Assembly: GCF_900109925.1 (NCBI RefSeq) | Contig: NZ_FOBW01000001.1 | Coordinates: 1 to 64,000, forward strand | DNA from: Mesobacillus persicus | Lineage (GTDB): Bacteria > Bacillota > Bacilli > Bacillales > Cytobacillaceae | DNA length: 64,000 nt | Direction of reading: 5' to 3' | Shown: positions 17,481-25,813 of the stretch, one piece after another | How the letters are laid out: every line of letters begins with the position of its first letter | Numbering within the stretch: the first letter of the stretch is position 1 | Notes under the pieces: generated by a model | Databases searched by the model: none | The model's input: the letters and a program-made list of their open reading frames with translations, nothing else | Told to the model about the DNA's origin: nothing | Program-made: the position numbers and the translations under genes

Positions 17481-17858
17481 ATGGGATTCTTAGATGGTCT
17501 ATTAGGGAATGTATCCGAGGTTGATGTCAAAGAGGTAGAGCGCGAATTAGAGATCATTGTTACCGATGATGAGCAGGTTGAGAAGGCCTATAAATTAATT
17601 CGTGATTTAATTGTGTTTACAAATCTACGCCTGATTTTAATTGATAAACAAGGAATGACAGGGAAGAAAGTGGAGTATCATTCTATTCCATATAAAAGCA
17701 TTACCCATTTTAGTGTAGAAACAGCGGGCAGTTTCGATCTCGATGCAGAATTGAAGATTTGGCTATCCGGGTCACAACAGCCAATCTCCAAGCAGTTTAA
17801 AAAAGATAAAAATATCTATGACGTACAAAAGGCACTCGCAACATATATAGCAAAATAA
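17481..17858 (+). CDS. Bacterial PH-domain protein (YozO/YvbH type)
   Basis: A 125-residue protein that is almost entirely one bacterial pleckstrin-homology domain; FTNLRLILIDKQGMTGKKVEYHSIPYKSI, read in parts, is the typical central strand pair. Such proteins are widespread in Bacillus and of unknown role. GGGGAAGGTGGA stands before the ATG. A strong terminator follows immediately. Confidence 0.85.
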   Translation: MGFLDGLLGNVSEVDVKEVERELEIIVTDDEQVEKAYKLIRDLIVFTNLRLILIDKQGMTGKKVEYHSIPYKSITHFSVETAGSFDLDAELKIWLSGSQQPISKQFKKDKNIYDVQKALATYIAK

Positions 17859-17860
17859 AG

Positions 17861-17890
17861 AGAAGTTTGCCGGTTGGCAAACTTCTTTTA
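17861..17890. terminator. Terminator between PH-domain gene and Mn catalase gene
   Basis: AGAAGTTTGCC (17861-17871) pairs with GGCAAACTTCT (17876-17886) around GGTT, followed by T. It lies between converging genes and can serve both. Confidence 0.9.
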
Positions 17891-17891
17891 T

Positions 17892-18737
17892 TTAGTGTGC
17901 AGATGGTGGTGGGGGCATATCGCTTGGAATGGTCCCGTGAACGTATAATGGAGCCGGCTTTAAAATCGGAATTTGTCCCATTGCTTCGGGGTCAGAAATG
18001 TATTCAAATTCACCCTTGCCATCAAAGCTCGGACCCGATGCCCAACGTCCTTTCTTGCTCTCATTCCCTTTTGAGAAATCCATAAAGGAGTATGAAACTT
18101 CTTGTTTTTCGTACTCAGTGTTAAAAGTACTTGGTACTACAGGTCCCTCACGTTCTTCTAATTCATGGATAGCAGCTAACCATTGATTCTGGTGCATCGT
18201 GTCTCTTGCAATTAAAAAGGAAAGCATATCGCGTACACCCGGGTCATCCGTGATTTCATAAAGACGGACTGCCTGTAGTCTACCTTGAGATTCTGCATTA
18301 AGATTCGCTCTAAAGTCGGCCAATAAGTTGCCGCTAGCAATTGTATAGCGAGCCGTCCAAGGATAACCTACACTATCATCTGGTTTAGCACCAAGACCAC
18401 CGACAATCGCATGCTGTGGGTTCATTCCACCCATAACTGCGCCAATAACAGGATCCTTCGCTGCTTGTTCCTGTTCTTCGATTGGTGCATTATCAAGGAG
18501 CTGCGCAATCATTGTAGCTAACATTTCAACATGGGCAATTTCTTCTGTTCCAATGTCAAGAATCATGTCACGATATTTTTGGTCAGCACGGCAGTTCCAG
18601 CCTTGGAATAGATACTGCATCATAACGGAAATCTCACCAAACTGCCCACCTAAAATTTCTTGAAGTTTTTTCGCATAAACTGGATCTGGACGCTCTGGCT
18701 TTGCATTGTATTGAAGCTCTTTAATATGATAAAACAT
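17892..18737 (-). CDS. Manganese catalase
   Basis: A 281-residue ferritin-like dimanganese catalase that removes hydrogen peroxide. Metal-ligand helices are visible in LGGQFGEISVMMQYLFQGWN, GTEEIAHVEMLATMI, LNAESQGRLQAVRLYE and RDTMHQNQWLAAI. Its length fits the YdbD/KatN group; the CotJC coat proteins are shorter. The C-terminus is rich in Pro. A good Shine-Dalgarno sequence (GGAGGA) lies upstream of the ATG. It is a single gene. Confidence 0.93.
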   Translation of the reverse strand: MFYHIKELQYNAKPERPDPVYAKKLQEILGGQFGEISVMMQYLFQGWNCRADQKYRDMILDIGTEEIAHVEMLATMIAQLLDNAPIEEQEQAAKDPVIGAVMGGMNPQHAIVGGLGAKPDDSVGYPWTARYTIASGNLLADFRANLNAESQGRLQAVRLYEITDDPGVRDMLSFLIARDTMHQNQWLAAIHELEEREGPVVPSTFNTEYEKQEVSYSFMDFSKGNESKKGRWASGPSFDGKGEFEYISDPEAMGQIPILKPAPLYVHGTIPSDMPPPPSAH

Positions 18738-18917
18738 TTCAAATCCTCCATTTCATTACGCAGTCATTTTATTATTTCGTAATTTGGCCAGGAGTATGTG
18801 TGAATTAGTACGTAAGAAAGAGGAATCACTGTCTAGCTTGGAAATAAGGTTTTAGAATTTGCCCGTAAAACCACGTGGGCTTGCCCAGTGGAGTAAGTCA
18901 GAAAATCTCGAAGATGT

Positions 18918-19211
18918 CTAATGTAAAAGATTTTTACACTCATTAATAAACAATGACCCATCCTGTTGGACTTCAGCATGAATAACATCTGATACCGAGT
19001 GTATCCCAAGTTGTTTTAATTGCTGGTCAAGCCATTGTTCATCAAGGTTTAGCTTCTCTAAGTTAGTTGTATTGGTGACACCGTTAGAAATAACTTCCGT
19101 AGGGTATGGATAATGTATGTTTTCAAAATGGCTCATATCAATATAATCTGACTGGTATTTCGGTTGGAGAAAAGATTTGACCACTTGAACTAGTACTTGC
19201 TGCAAACCCAT
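18918..19211 (-). CDS. Stand-alone YetF C-terminal-like domain protein
   Basis: A 97-residue protein whose second half, YPTEVISNGVTNTTNLEKL followed by LDEQWLDQQLKQLGIHSVSDV and AEVQQDGSLF, closely matches the C-terminal cytoplasmic domain of the YetF-type (DUF421) protein encoded just upstream, but it lacks the membrane part and the first half of the domain. GGTGGTGATTTA precedes the ATG. It probably arose by partial duplication of its neighbour and is cotranscribed with it; it may pair with the full-length protein. Confidence 0.75.
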   Translation of the reverse strand: MGLQQVLVQVVKSFLQPKYQSDYIDMSHFENIHYPYPTEVISNGVTNTTNLEKLNLDEQWLDQQLKQLGIHSVSDVIHAEVQQDGSLFINECKNLLH

Positions 19212-19255
19212 TAAATCACCACCTAATATTATTTTTAGAGAGGTATCTCAATCAT

Positions 19256-19948
19256 CTAAGGAACAAAATCCTGCCGCTTATCGATATATAATGACCCATC
19301 CTGTTGGACCTCAGCGTAAAAAACTTCAGAGACCGAGTGAACTCCTGATTGTTGTAATTGTCTATGTAACCATTTTTTATCAAGGTTGAGTTTTGACAAA
19401 TTATTTGTGTTAACAATACCGTCTGAAATGACTTCTGTTGGGACGGGGAAGTGTGTGTCTTCCTGTTTATCTTTTAAGTTGCTTCTATTCGTTTGGATGG
19501 ATTCGTTTTTCATAACTGAAAGAGTACCGTCCACCTCAAAAATGGCGAACTTCACATCAGTTAGTGAAAAAACATCTTTCTCCCTAAGCATGGCACGAAG
19601 AGAATCGACGTCAAGTTGAACTTTCCTTAGGGCTCTTTCCATTATTCTCCCTTGTTTGATGACAATAACCGGATCGCCGTCAATAAATTTCCGGAAGGCC
19701 CTAGACTTCATGTCAATATATCCTATCAATAAGGTTAGTAGAGTCCATCCTACTAGGGCGAGGATTCCATTCCTTATGCTAAGCGAATGGTCAATAATGA
19801 GAGAGCCACCTAGAGTACCAATTGCCATAGCTGAAACAAAGTTAAATAAAGTTAACTGACTTATCTCTTTTCTCCCCATAAACATGGTCAACAATAACAA
19901 GGCGAAGAAGGAAACAGTCAACCGAATGAACAATTCTTGTAGCTCCAC
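19256..19948 (-). CDS. YetF-type (DUF421) membrane protein
   Basis: A 230-residue protein with three N-terminal membrane segments (about residues 8-80) and two cytoplasmic subdomains; GRKEISQLTLFNFVSAMAIG and the closing FYAEVQQDGSLY are family marks. In B. subtilis YetF-type proteins occur in spore formers and have no settled biochemical role. The GTG start at 19948 is preferred since AGGTGGAG stands 5 nt before it; an upstream ATG at 19981 is possible. Another full-length member is at 36884-37582. Confidence 0.88.
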   Translation of the reverse strand: MELQELFIRLTVSFFALLLLTMFMGRKEISQLTLFNFVSAMAIGTLGGSLIIDHSLSIRNGILALVGWTLLTLLIGYIDMKSRAFRKFIDGDPVIVIKQGRIMERALRKVQLDVDSLRAMLREKDVFSLTDVKFAIFEVDGTLSVMKNESIQTNRSNLKDKQEDTHFPVPTEVISDGIVNTNNLSKLNLDKKWLHRQLQQSGVHSVSEVFYAEVQQDGSLYIDKRQDFVP

Positions 19949-20105
19949 AAGAACTCCACCTTTCAGTGTAATGTTGCACAAAGAATCATAAAATCAGGAT
20001 GAAAAGGGGGCCATTTTCTAAAAATGGTTGAATTGAGAACGATTTAGAAGGACATCGAAAAGATAAATGTAACGTGGCGAGCAAATCAGATGGTTATTAA
20101 TAGAG

Positions 20106-20130
20106 GGGCTAGAGTGTAAAACTCTAGCCC
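20106..20130. terminator. Hairpin after the coat-protein pair
   Basis: GGGCTAGAGT (20106-20115) pairs perfectly with ACTCTAGCCC (20121-20130). It lies just past the stop of the CotF-like gene; the T run on the minus strand is poor, so termination strength is uncertain. Confidence 0.55.
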
Positions 20131-20139
20131 ATTTCAAGT

Positions 20140-20490
20140 TTATTGATACGGAAATTGCGAAGAGTAATTGCTAAACTGTTGATAGGCTTGGTCAATCGTT
20201 TGTTGTTTTTCAGCTTCTAGCTTATACACACCATTCTTAAACATCAGATTGAAAAGCTGACGACAGCTATCATGGGTCTCTTGAAGAATTTGAGTCATAT
20301 CGTTATACAACTGGTCATGGCTGGCTTCACGAACGGCGATATTCAAACTATCTGTAATATATTTACAGGTACTTAGGCCATCGTTAATAAAATCCCGATC
20401 ATTCATTTCAGGACCTTTAACTTGTGGCAAATCTAGGCCTTTTGGATTTTTAATCGTACTGCTGTTTTGCGATTGCTGTTGGTTTTGCAT
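20140..20490 (-). CDS. CotF-like spore coat protein
   Basis: A 116-residue Gln-rich protein with the CotF-type ferritin-like helical pair: NDRDFINDGLSTCKYITDSLNIAVREA and LYNDMTQILQETHDSCRQLFNLMFKNG. The family is found in the outer spore coat of Bacillus. It follows a second small helical protein gene by 19 nt and the two are probably one mother-cell operon. AGGTGA-like sites precede the ATG. Confidence 0.82.
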   Translation of the reverse strand: MQNQQQSQNSSTIKNPKGLDLPQVKGPEMNDRDFINDGLSTCKYITDSLNIAVREASHDQLYNDMTQILQETHDSCRQLFNLMFKNGVYKLEAEKQQTIDQAYQQFSNYSSQFPYQ

Positions 20491-20509
20491 CCATTTTCAC
20501 CTCGTTTTA

Positions 20510-20800
20510 TTAATGCTGTTGGTTTTGGTTTTGATTCTGATTTGGACTAGGGACATTAGCCATAGTTGCATCGTTATTTGTCTGTAAGTGTGCCAATAAT
20601 CTTTGATAGTGATTTTGATGCATTCTTCCTGCGTTGTCGAGAGCTTGTTTCATTTCCTGATCAGATACTTGCTGAGCAAGATGATGGAACTTTTTTAAAG
20701 CGAGTAGTTCCCAAGATAGGGCATCTTTCAAGTAAAGCATATCCTTAGTTGTAATAACTTGAGGAGGAGTTTGCATAGGTGCTTGTTGAGTATTATCCAT
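20510..20800 (-). CDS. Small coat-associated helical protein (CotF family)
   Basis: A 96-residue protein with Gln/Pro-rich ends around a helical core, TTKDMLYLKDALSWELLALKKFHHLAQQ and MKQALDNAGRMHQNHYQRLLAHL, similar in pattern to the CotF N-terminal half. The ATG at 20800 has AGGAGC 6 nt upstream; a longer frame to 20887 lacks a ribosome site. The tail NQNQNQNQQ is low-complexity. Its pairing with the next gene matches coat-protein pairs seen again at 34353-35606. Confidence 0.78.
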   Translation of the reverse strand: MDNTQQAPMQTPPQVITTKDMLYLKDALSWELLALKKFHHLAQQVSDQEMKQALDNAGRMHQNHYQRLLAHLQTNNDATMANVPSPNQNQNQNQQH

Positions 20801-21166
20801 AATTTCGCTCCTTGCATTGTAATATTTTGACAAGGTTAGAGTGAGCATATTCATGTGTAAATATTCGTAATTTGTGTGATTGAACACGTTTAAAATTTCT
20901 TAGGTAGTCTTTTTTTAGTTTCACCTAAGATCAAAATAGATCAACACAAGTGTCCTGAACTGTGATTAAACTAGCACCTTGTTTAAATAGCGCGCAAACA
21001 GATGCTTTCGTAGTAATAAGTAAATGGACAAGTGTCCACAGAGTAATGGAGACAAAAGCTGCTAAACTATTCAAAAAAAATAATACTATAATGTGGTGGT
21101 TTATATTAAAATACAAATGAACGTACTAGGATAGTTATATTTGAACAACGTGAAAGGAGTCAGGCA

Positions 21167-21451
21167 ATGAAAAACGGAATCAGTGATAAAGATCCGCGCT
21201 TTAAAATAGCCCAAAGGGAAGCTTGGATTGGCGTTATTTTGGTAATTATTAATTTTGTTTGGTGGTTTGGGTTTGCGTACGGAATGGGTTCCGAATCTGT
21301 CGAAAGCTATACGTATATCTTCGGTTTGCCAGCTTGGTTTTTCTTCAGCTGTGTAGGTGGGTTTGTTTTAATGGTGATTTTAGTAATATTAGCCGTTAAG
21401 CTTCTTTTTAAAGAGGTCCCATTCGATGACGAAACGGAGGGGACAAGATGA
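21167..21451 (+). CDS. YhdT-family small membrane partner of PanF
   Basis: A 94-residue protein with two membrane segments (about residues 20-40 and 55-80) and the pattern DPRFKIAQREAWIGV..NFVWWFGFAYG typical of the YhdT family. These small proteins occur beside sodium:pantothenate symporter genes, as here, where it overlaps panF by 4 nt (ATGA). A role as an accessory subunit is inferred from this coupling. AAAGGAG precedes its ATG. Confidence 0.85.
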   Translation: MKNGISDKDPRFKIAQREAWIGVILVIINFVWWFGFAYGMGSESVESYTYIFGLPAWFFFSCVGGFVLMVILVILAVKLLFKEVPFDDETEGTR

Positions 21452-22893
21452 ACTGGGCGGTAATAATCCCTTTACTTCTTTTCTTAGTCATCATCTTTAT
21501 TATTGGATTTTGGGCGAGTACTTACTTGAAGTCTTCGAGCTCATTTTTACAAGAATATTTTCTTGGTGGTCGTCAGCTCGGTGGATTTATTTTAGCGATG
21601 ACGATGACAGCAACTTATGGTAGTGCGAGTAGCTTTATTGGTGGGCCTGGAGCTGCTTATACTCAAGGATTAGGCTGGGTATTGCTCTCCATGGCACAAC
21701 TTGCAACTGGATATTTCGTTTTAATGATTCTAGGTAAGAAATTCGCTATTGTAACTCGGAAATACAAGGCGATAACACTTGTCGACTTTTTAAAAGAGCG
21801 ATATCAAAGCAAATGGGTGGTACTTTTATCTGCTGCGAGTATTATCATTTTCTTGTTTTCAGCGATGGCTGCGCAATGGGTCGGTGGTGCTAGATTAATT
21901 GAATCACTAACTGGGCTTTCCTATACGAGTGCATTATTTATTTTTGCAGTATCTGTCCTTATTTATGTTATTATCGGTGGTTTTAGAGCGGTTGCACTCA
22001 CGGATGCTGTGCAAGGGACGGTGATGTTTTTTGGGACGCTCATACTATTGGTGGCGACGATTATTGCTGGTGGAGGGATCTCGAACATCGTTTCGGATTT
22101 AACGGCAGAAAATCCAAACCTTATTACCCCATATGGTTTTGATGGCGGATTGACTCCATTATATGTCTCGTCTTTTTGGATCTTAGTCGGTGTCGGGGTA
22201 GTCGGACTTCCGCAAATAACGGTTCGAGCAATGTCTTATAAAAATGCAAAATCGATGCATCGAGCGATTATTATCGGAACGATTGTCATTGGGTTTATTA
22301 TGTTAGGAATGCATTTAATCGGTGTGTTTGCTCGTCCAATATTGCCTGGAATAGAAGTAGGAGATACAGTCATGCCGTTATTGGCAATGGAAGTTCTCCC
22401 AGCTTGGCTCGCGGGACTCGTACTTGCAGCACCAATGGCTGCCATTATGTCAACGGTTGACTCTTTACTATTACTAGTTAGCTCGGCCGTTGTCAAAGAT
22501 ATCTATTTAAATTATATAAAACCTGATGCTAGCAACCAAACAGTGAAAAATATGAGTTTTGGAGTGACAACGATTCTTGGGGTTCTAGTCTTTTTAATGG
22601 CCCTTAGCCCTCCAGACTTAATTATTTGGTTAAACTTATTCTCGTTTGGTGGTCTTGAAGCGGCGTTTATTTGGCCAGTCGTCATGGGGTTGTATTGGCG
22701 CACCGGAAACAAATATGGTGCGATTTCCTCGATGATTGTAGGTGTTGGGTCTTATATTCTGTTCCACCTATACTTTCCTAATCCATTTGGAGTTCATACG
22801 GTTGTTCTACCTATTATTTTATCCCTTGTTGCTTTTATTGTGGGGAGCTTGGTGGGAAAACAACGGATTACGGAGTCGGTCAAGGTTGCATAA
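21448..22893 (+). CDS. panF: Sodium/pantothenate symporter PanF (SSS family)
   Basis: A 481-residue sodium:solute symporter with about thirteen membrane segments. MTMTATYGSASSFIGGPGAAY near residue 50 and the run LAAPMAAIMSTVDSLLLLVSSAVVKDIY near 330 are typical of PanF-type members of the SSS family. It takes up pantothenate for coenzyme A synthesis if the assignment holds; the YhdT gene upstream supports PanF over proline or sialic acid relatives. A terminator follows. Confidence 0.88.
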   Translation: MNWAVIIPLLLFLVIIFIIGFWASTYLKSSSSFLQEYFLGGRQLGGFILAMTMTATYGSASSFIGGPGAAYTQGLGWVLLSMAQLATGYFVLMILGKKFAIVTRKYKAITLVDFLKERYQSKWVVLLSAASIIIFLFSAMAAQWVGGARLIESLTGLSYTSALFIFAVSVLIYVIIGGFRAVALTDAVQGTVMFFGTLILLVATIIAGGGISNIVSDLTAENPNLITPYGFDGGLTPLYVSSFWILVGVGVVGLPQITVRAMSYKNAKSMHRAIIIGTIVIGFIMLGMHLIGVFARPILPGIEVGDTVMPLLAMEVLPAWLAGLVLAAPMAAIMSTVDSLLLLVSSAVVKDIYLNYIKPDASNQTVKNMSFGVTTILGVLVFLMALSPPDLIIWLNLFSFGGLEAAFIWPVVMGLYWRTGNKYGAISSMIVGVGSYILFHLYFPNPFGVHTVVLPIILSLVAFIVGSLVGKQRITESVKVA

Positions 22894-22895
22894 AA

Positions 22896-22930
22896 AGAAA
22901 CGCTTGGAGTGGGTCCAGGCGTTTCTCTCT
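22896..22930 (+). terminator. Terminator after panF
   Basis: AGAAACGC-TGGA and TCCA-GCGTTTCT pair with one bulge on each side around a short loop, followed by a T-rich stretch. Confidence 0.7.
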
Positions 22931-22982
22931 CTAATTTAGTAAGTTATAAACCATAAACATTAAGAATTCGGAGGTCCATTAA

Positions 22983-23360
22983 ATGAAAGAAGTACAAGCT
23001 TTTGCTGATACGTTTCAGAAAGAGATGGGGTGGGTGATTAGTGATGAGAGCTTTGAGAAGAGTAGGGCCTCCCTGCTAAACAATTATATGCTACTGACAA
23101 CGGAAATGGCTGAAGTAGCTGAGGAGCTGCGCAAGGCGTTTAATATAGCCTACCGCTCCATTCAGAACGGGATGGAAGAGAAACAGGCGTTTGAAGAGGC
23201 AAAGGGTTTGGTGAAGGAAAATATCGGAAAAGAGCTCGCTGACTGTCTAGCCTATATAATGAAGTTTTATAATTATTTTGACATAGACGCCGAAGATAGC
23301 TTCTATCAAAAAATGGAGGAAGTGAAAAACCGGACGAATAAAGACGTAACCAGAAAATAG
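22983..23360 (+). CDS. MazG-like nucleotide pyrophosphohydrolase
   Basis: A 125-residue all-helical protein with the MazG-like pattern: MLLTTEMAEVAEELRKAF (first EExxE-like metal site) and IGKELADCLAYIMKF (ExxD site). Members cleave NTPs or dNTPs to monophosphates. CGGAGGT stands 7-8 nt before the ATG. A degenerate copy of the GGATGG palindrome lies directly after the stop codon. Confidence 0.8.
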   Translation: MKEVQAFADTFQKEMGWVISDESFEKSRASLLNNYMLLTTEMAEVAEELRKAFNIAYRSIQNGMEEKQAFEEAKGLVKENIGKELADCLAYIMKFYNYFDIDAEDSFYQKMEEVKNRTNKDVTRK

Positions 23361-23373
23361 GATGGCACCATCC
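23360..23373. repeat. Degenerate GTGCC-family repeat, copy 2
   Basis: GGATGGCACCATCC is a 14-nt palindrome that carries only the inner arms of the repeat seen complete at 23855-23900. It touches the stop of the MazG-like gene. Confidence 0.55.
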
Positions 23374-23421
23374 AGTTTGTGGAATTCGAACGCAGGTATT
23401 ATACATAGGGAGATGGAGTAG

Positions 23422-23853
23422 GTGAAATTGATTTTTTCTCTACTGGCTTTAGCTGGTGGAATTGCTATGGGAATCCAAGCAGTCGTAAATGGGGGATTAG
23501 GAAAGAAAGTCGGAACGTTAGAGGCTTCTTTTATTTCTTTTTTTATTGGAACAGCTGCCTTATTTTTTCTTGTCCTCTTTTTGGGAAAGGGGAATCTACT
23601 AGCAATATCCGAAGTACCCAAGGGACAACTAATCGGCGGGTTACTCGGGGCATTCTTTGTCGTTGTGCTAGTGATTGTTTCACCAGAGATTGGTGTCACA
23701 GCAACACTTATTTCAGTCATTGTTGGTCAATTATTAATCGGATCTTTAATCGATCATTTTGGCTTGTTCGGAGGAGAACGGTTTCCGATAGATTTTAAAA
23801 AGGGGATTGCTTTATTGCTAATGCTTGCCTCTATCTATATATTCCAAAAATAG
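23422..23853 (+). CDS. DMT-family (YdcZ/DUF606) transporter
   Basis: A 143-residue membrane protein with five hydrophobic segments and the pattern GGIAMGIQAVVNGGLGKKVGT..ASFISFFIGT, the mark of the DUF606/YdcZ branch of drug/metabolite transporters, which are half the usual DMT length and act as pairs. The GTG start has GGAGATGGAG upstream. No partner gene is adjacent. Substrate unknown. Confidence 0.83.
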   Translation: MKLIFSLLALAGGIAMGIQAVVNGGLGKKVGTLEASFISFFIGTAALFFLVLFLGKGNLLAISEVPKGQLIGGLLGAFFVVVLVIVSPEIGVTATLISVIVGQLLIGSLIDHFGLFGGERFPIDFKKGIALLLMLASIYIFQK

Positions 23854-23854
23854 T

Positions 23855-23900
23855 AAAGTGCCAGGCACCATCCAGATAACTGGATGGTGCCTGGCACTTT
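23855..23900. repeat. Palindromic GTGCC repeat, copy 3 (perfect 21-bp stem)
   Basis: The left arm at 23855-23875 and the right arm at 23880-23900 are exact reverse complements with an ATAA loop. The outer part reads AAAGTGCCAGGCACC. It fills the gap between the converging DMT and sspH genes, so it may end both transcripts. Confidence 0.9.
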
Positions 23901-23903
23901 ACA

Positions 23904-24080
23904 TTATTCTTCCAATCCATCGATGCTAACGAGCTGTTTTTCTTCGTGTGTTCCTCGTGCTGTGATAACGGCCATGCTGGATGTTTGGTCGACGCTTTCA
24001 ATCCAGATGGGTATGCCGTGGAAATGAACAGATATCTCTTCTTCAGAAGCAAGGATTTCTTTCACACGCTCTAGGTCCAT
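23904..24080 (-). CDS. sspH: H-type small acid-soluble spore protein, second copy
   Basis: A 58-residue protein starting MDLERVKEILASEEEISVHF and carrying GIPIWIESVDQTSSMAVI. It matches the SspH pattern and is about half identical to the product at 16632-16811. The ATG at 24080 follows AGGTGAG. It sits downstream of, and in the same direction as, the FAD oxidoreductase gene, separated by 20 nt, so read-through is possible in addition to a forespore promoter. Confidence 0.9.
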   Translation of the reverse strand: MDLERVKEILASEEEISVHFHGIPIWIESVDQTSSMAVITARGTHEEKQLVSIDGLEE

Positions 24081-24100
24081 TTGAACTCACCTCGATGGTA

Positions 24101-25495
24101 TTATGTCCGAATTGTATGGTCATTATGAGCACTGGAAGTTCCTGTTGCTACTTTCTTAAACAGAATGGCTTTTAATACTTTCGGACTAAACAATTTCACC
24201 GGATGTGCTTTAAGATGCAGGACATGGATAAAGGTTTCATAAACATCTTTGTTTGTTGCACTAGCGGTTACGACCTTTTTTATATAGGATTGCAAAAATG
24301 GTAAACCAAGAAATCTCTTTCCTGTTGTATGGTTGAACCGAAAATCCTCCGTTAAAGCGATCATCCATGGAATATCAAGAAGTTTACTAAACTTACGGTG
24401 TGCAAATTGAGATATTTGGTTAAGAGATCGATTTTTGGTTGCTTTTTCTAAGACTTCCTTTAATGCCGTTGCCTCAAGGGCAGAGAGACTCATCCCTTGG
24501 GCAAATACTGGATCAATCCGGCAAAAGGCATCACCCATGACCACTAATCCGTTTGGAAATTTTTTTAGTTTGTCATAATGATATCTTCGTAAGGAAGGAA
24601 AACGATAGATACTTACTTCTGATGATGGTTTCCCGCGGTCTATCGCTTGATAAATCGTCGGATGGTCTAGGGCTGCTGCATACTCTAGAAATGAATGGTC
24701 ATCGGCAGGGGGATTTTCAATACCATAGCCAAGCAAAGTAACCATCCACTTATTATCCTCGATTTTATAGATGCCCCCTCCACGTGCTTGTCCTGGTGGG
24801 TTCGGATAAATGAGTAATCCTTTCCAATCTTTTTCTATTGGTGAGAGTGTGTGGTAGGCCCTACTAGCATAAAACAGATCCACTTTTACTTCTGTTTTTT
24901 CAGGCTGAGGATAACCCAACTGCTTCAACCATTTTGGCGTTTGCGTGGCTGCACCAGAAGCATCGATGATTAAATCAGCATTGAATTCTTTGATTACTCC
25001 AAAATTTGTTCGGTATGTAACGCCGGTGATTTTAGTTTTATCAGGATTCGTTAGAATCGTCGACACCTTTGCACCATAGATAAAATGGATATTATTAATC
25101 TGTTCAAGTCTGCGCTGAAGGTGGCCTTCTAAGAACGGTCGACTTTGTTGTAAGGTTTGAATATCTGAATGATGCTTAATTTTCCAGCTTCCATGATGGT
25201 ACCAGGAAATGTCTTTTGAAAAATTAGATGGAATGGCTCCTGAAGTCAGAAGTTCATTTGTAATTCCAGGGAAAAGATCTTCAAGAATGTCCTCGCCACT
25301 TTTTAATAGAGCATGACCATGTGATCCTTGAGGAACTCCACTTCGCAAAGAAGTTTGGTCGCTCTCTTTATTTTTATCTAGTACCATTACTTCGTTAAAA
25401 TAATCGGAAAGCACTCGAGCTGCTAATTTACCAGCTATACCTCCGCCAATTACAATGGCACGTTGCCCAAGTCTAGACTTACTTCCTGTTGCCAT
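24101..25495 (-). CDS. FAD-dependent oxidoreductase/monooxygenase-like protein
   Basis: A 464-residue flavoprotein with the dinucleotide-binding motif IVIGGGIAGKLAARVLSDYF at the N-terminus, DADLIIDASGA in the middle (here NADLIIDASGA) and GDAFCRIDPVFAQGMS at the third FAD site. This is the pattern of the p-hydroxybenzoate-hydroxylase/geranylgeranyl-reductase/halogenase superfamily. The substrate is unknown and there are no biosynthetic neighbours. GAGGAT precedes the ATG by about 8 nt. Confidence 0.82.
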   Translation of the reverse strand: MATGSKSRLGQRAIVIGGGIAGKLAARVLSDYFNEVMVLDKNKESDQTSLRSGVPQGSHGHALLKSGEDILEDLFPGITNELLTSGAIPSNFSKDISWYHHGSWKIKHHSDIQTLQQSRPFLEGHLQRRLEQINNIHFIYGAKVSTILTNPDKTKITGVTYRTNFGVIKEFNADLIIDASGAATQTPKWLKQLGYPQPEKTEVKVDLFYASRAYHTLSPIEKDWKGLLIYPNPPGQARGGGIYKIEDNKWMVTLLGYGIENPPADDHSFLEYAAALDHPTIYQAIDRGKPSSEVSIYRFPSLRRYHYDKLKKFPNGLVVMGDAFCRIDPVFAQGMSLSALEATALKEVLEKATKNRSLNQISQFAHRKFSKLLDIPWMIALTEDFRFNHTTGKRFLGLPFLQSYIKKVVTASATNKDVYETFIHVLHLKAHPVKLFSPKVLKAILFKKVATGTSSAHNDHTIRT

Positions 25496-25571
25496 ATTGA
25501 ATAATCCTCACTTTAGTTCAATTTACCTACCAGTATACCAAGTTACTAAACCATGCACCACCAATGAAGTG

Positions 25572-25618
25572 ATGGAAGATAACTGGAAGGTGCCAGGCAC
25601 CTTCCAGTTATCTTCCAT
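25572..25618. repeat. Palindromic GTGCC repeat, copy 4 (23-bp arms, 1-nt centre)
   Basis: Positions 25572-25594 and 25596-25618 are perfect reverse complements around A25595, with GGTGCCAGGCACC at the centre. Unlike the other copies it lies upstream of two divergent genes (FAD oxidoreductase and PucR-type regulator), so it is not an obvious terminator. Confidence 0.9.
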
Positions 25619-25813
25619 TTCAGGTCGCGTATGAAATAAGTAAAATTCATATTATATGTTTTTTAACAATACGTATGTAGTATATATTGTATTGGTTGGT
25701 TGCAACTTGGTTGTCGTTTTCATATTGTTGCCGAACAACATAAATCCTATCTTGTTCACGATAGTCACTGTCGAATCCTTAGCCATAGGGGTTATAGGTC
25801 AAAGGGGGATATT

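Noticed and set aside
20931-21116. Minus-strand frame of 61 residues upstream of the pantothenate genes
   Set aside because: It has no ribosome site, is AT-driven and hydrophobic by chance, and lies in the leader of the plus-strand operon.
23831-24052. 73-residue minus-strand frame over the palindrome and sspH
   Set aside because: It is a shifted frame of the sspH gene running into the palindromic repeat; the sspH frame has the ribosome site and family match.
25700-25813. N-terminal extension of the PucR-type regulator
   Set aside because: The extra 38 residues lack PucR-domain likeness, and a strong ribosome site stands before the ATG at 25814.
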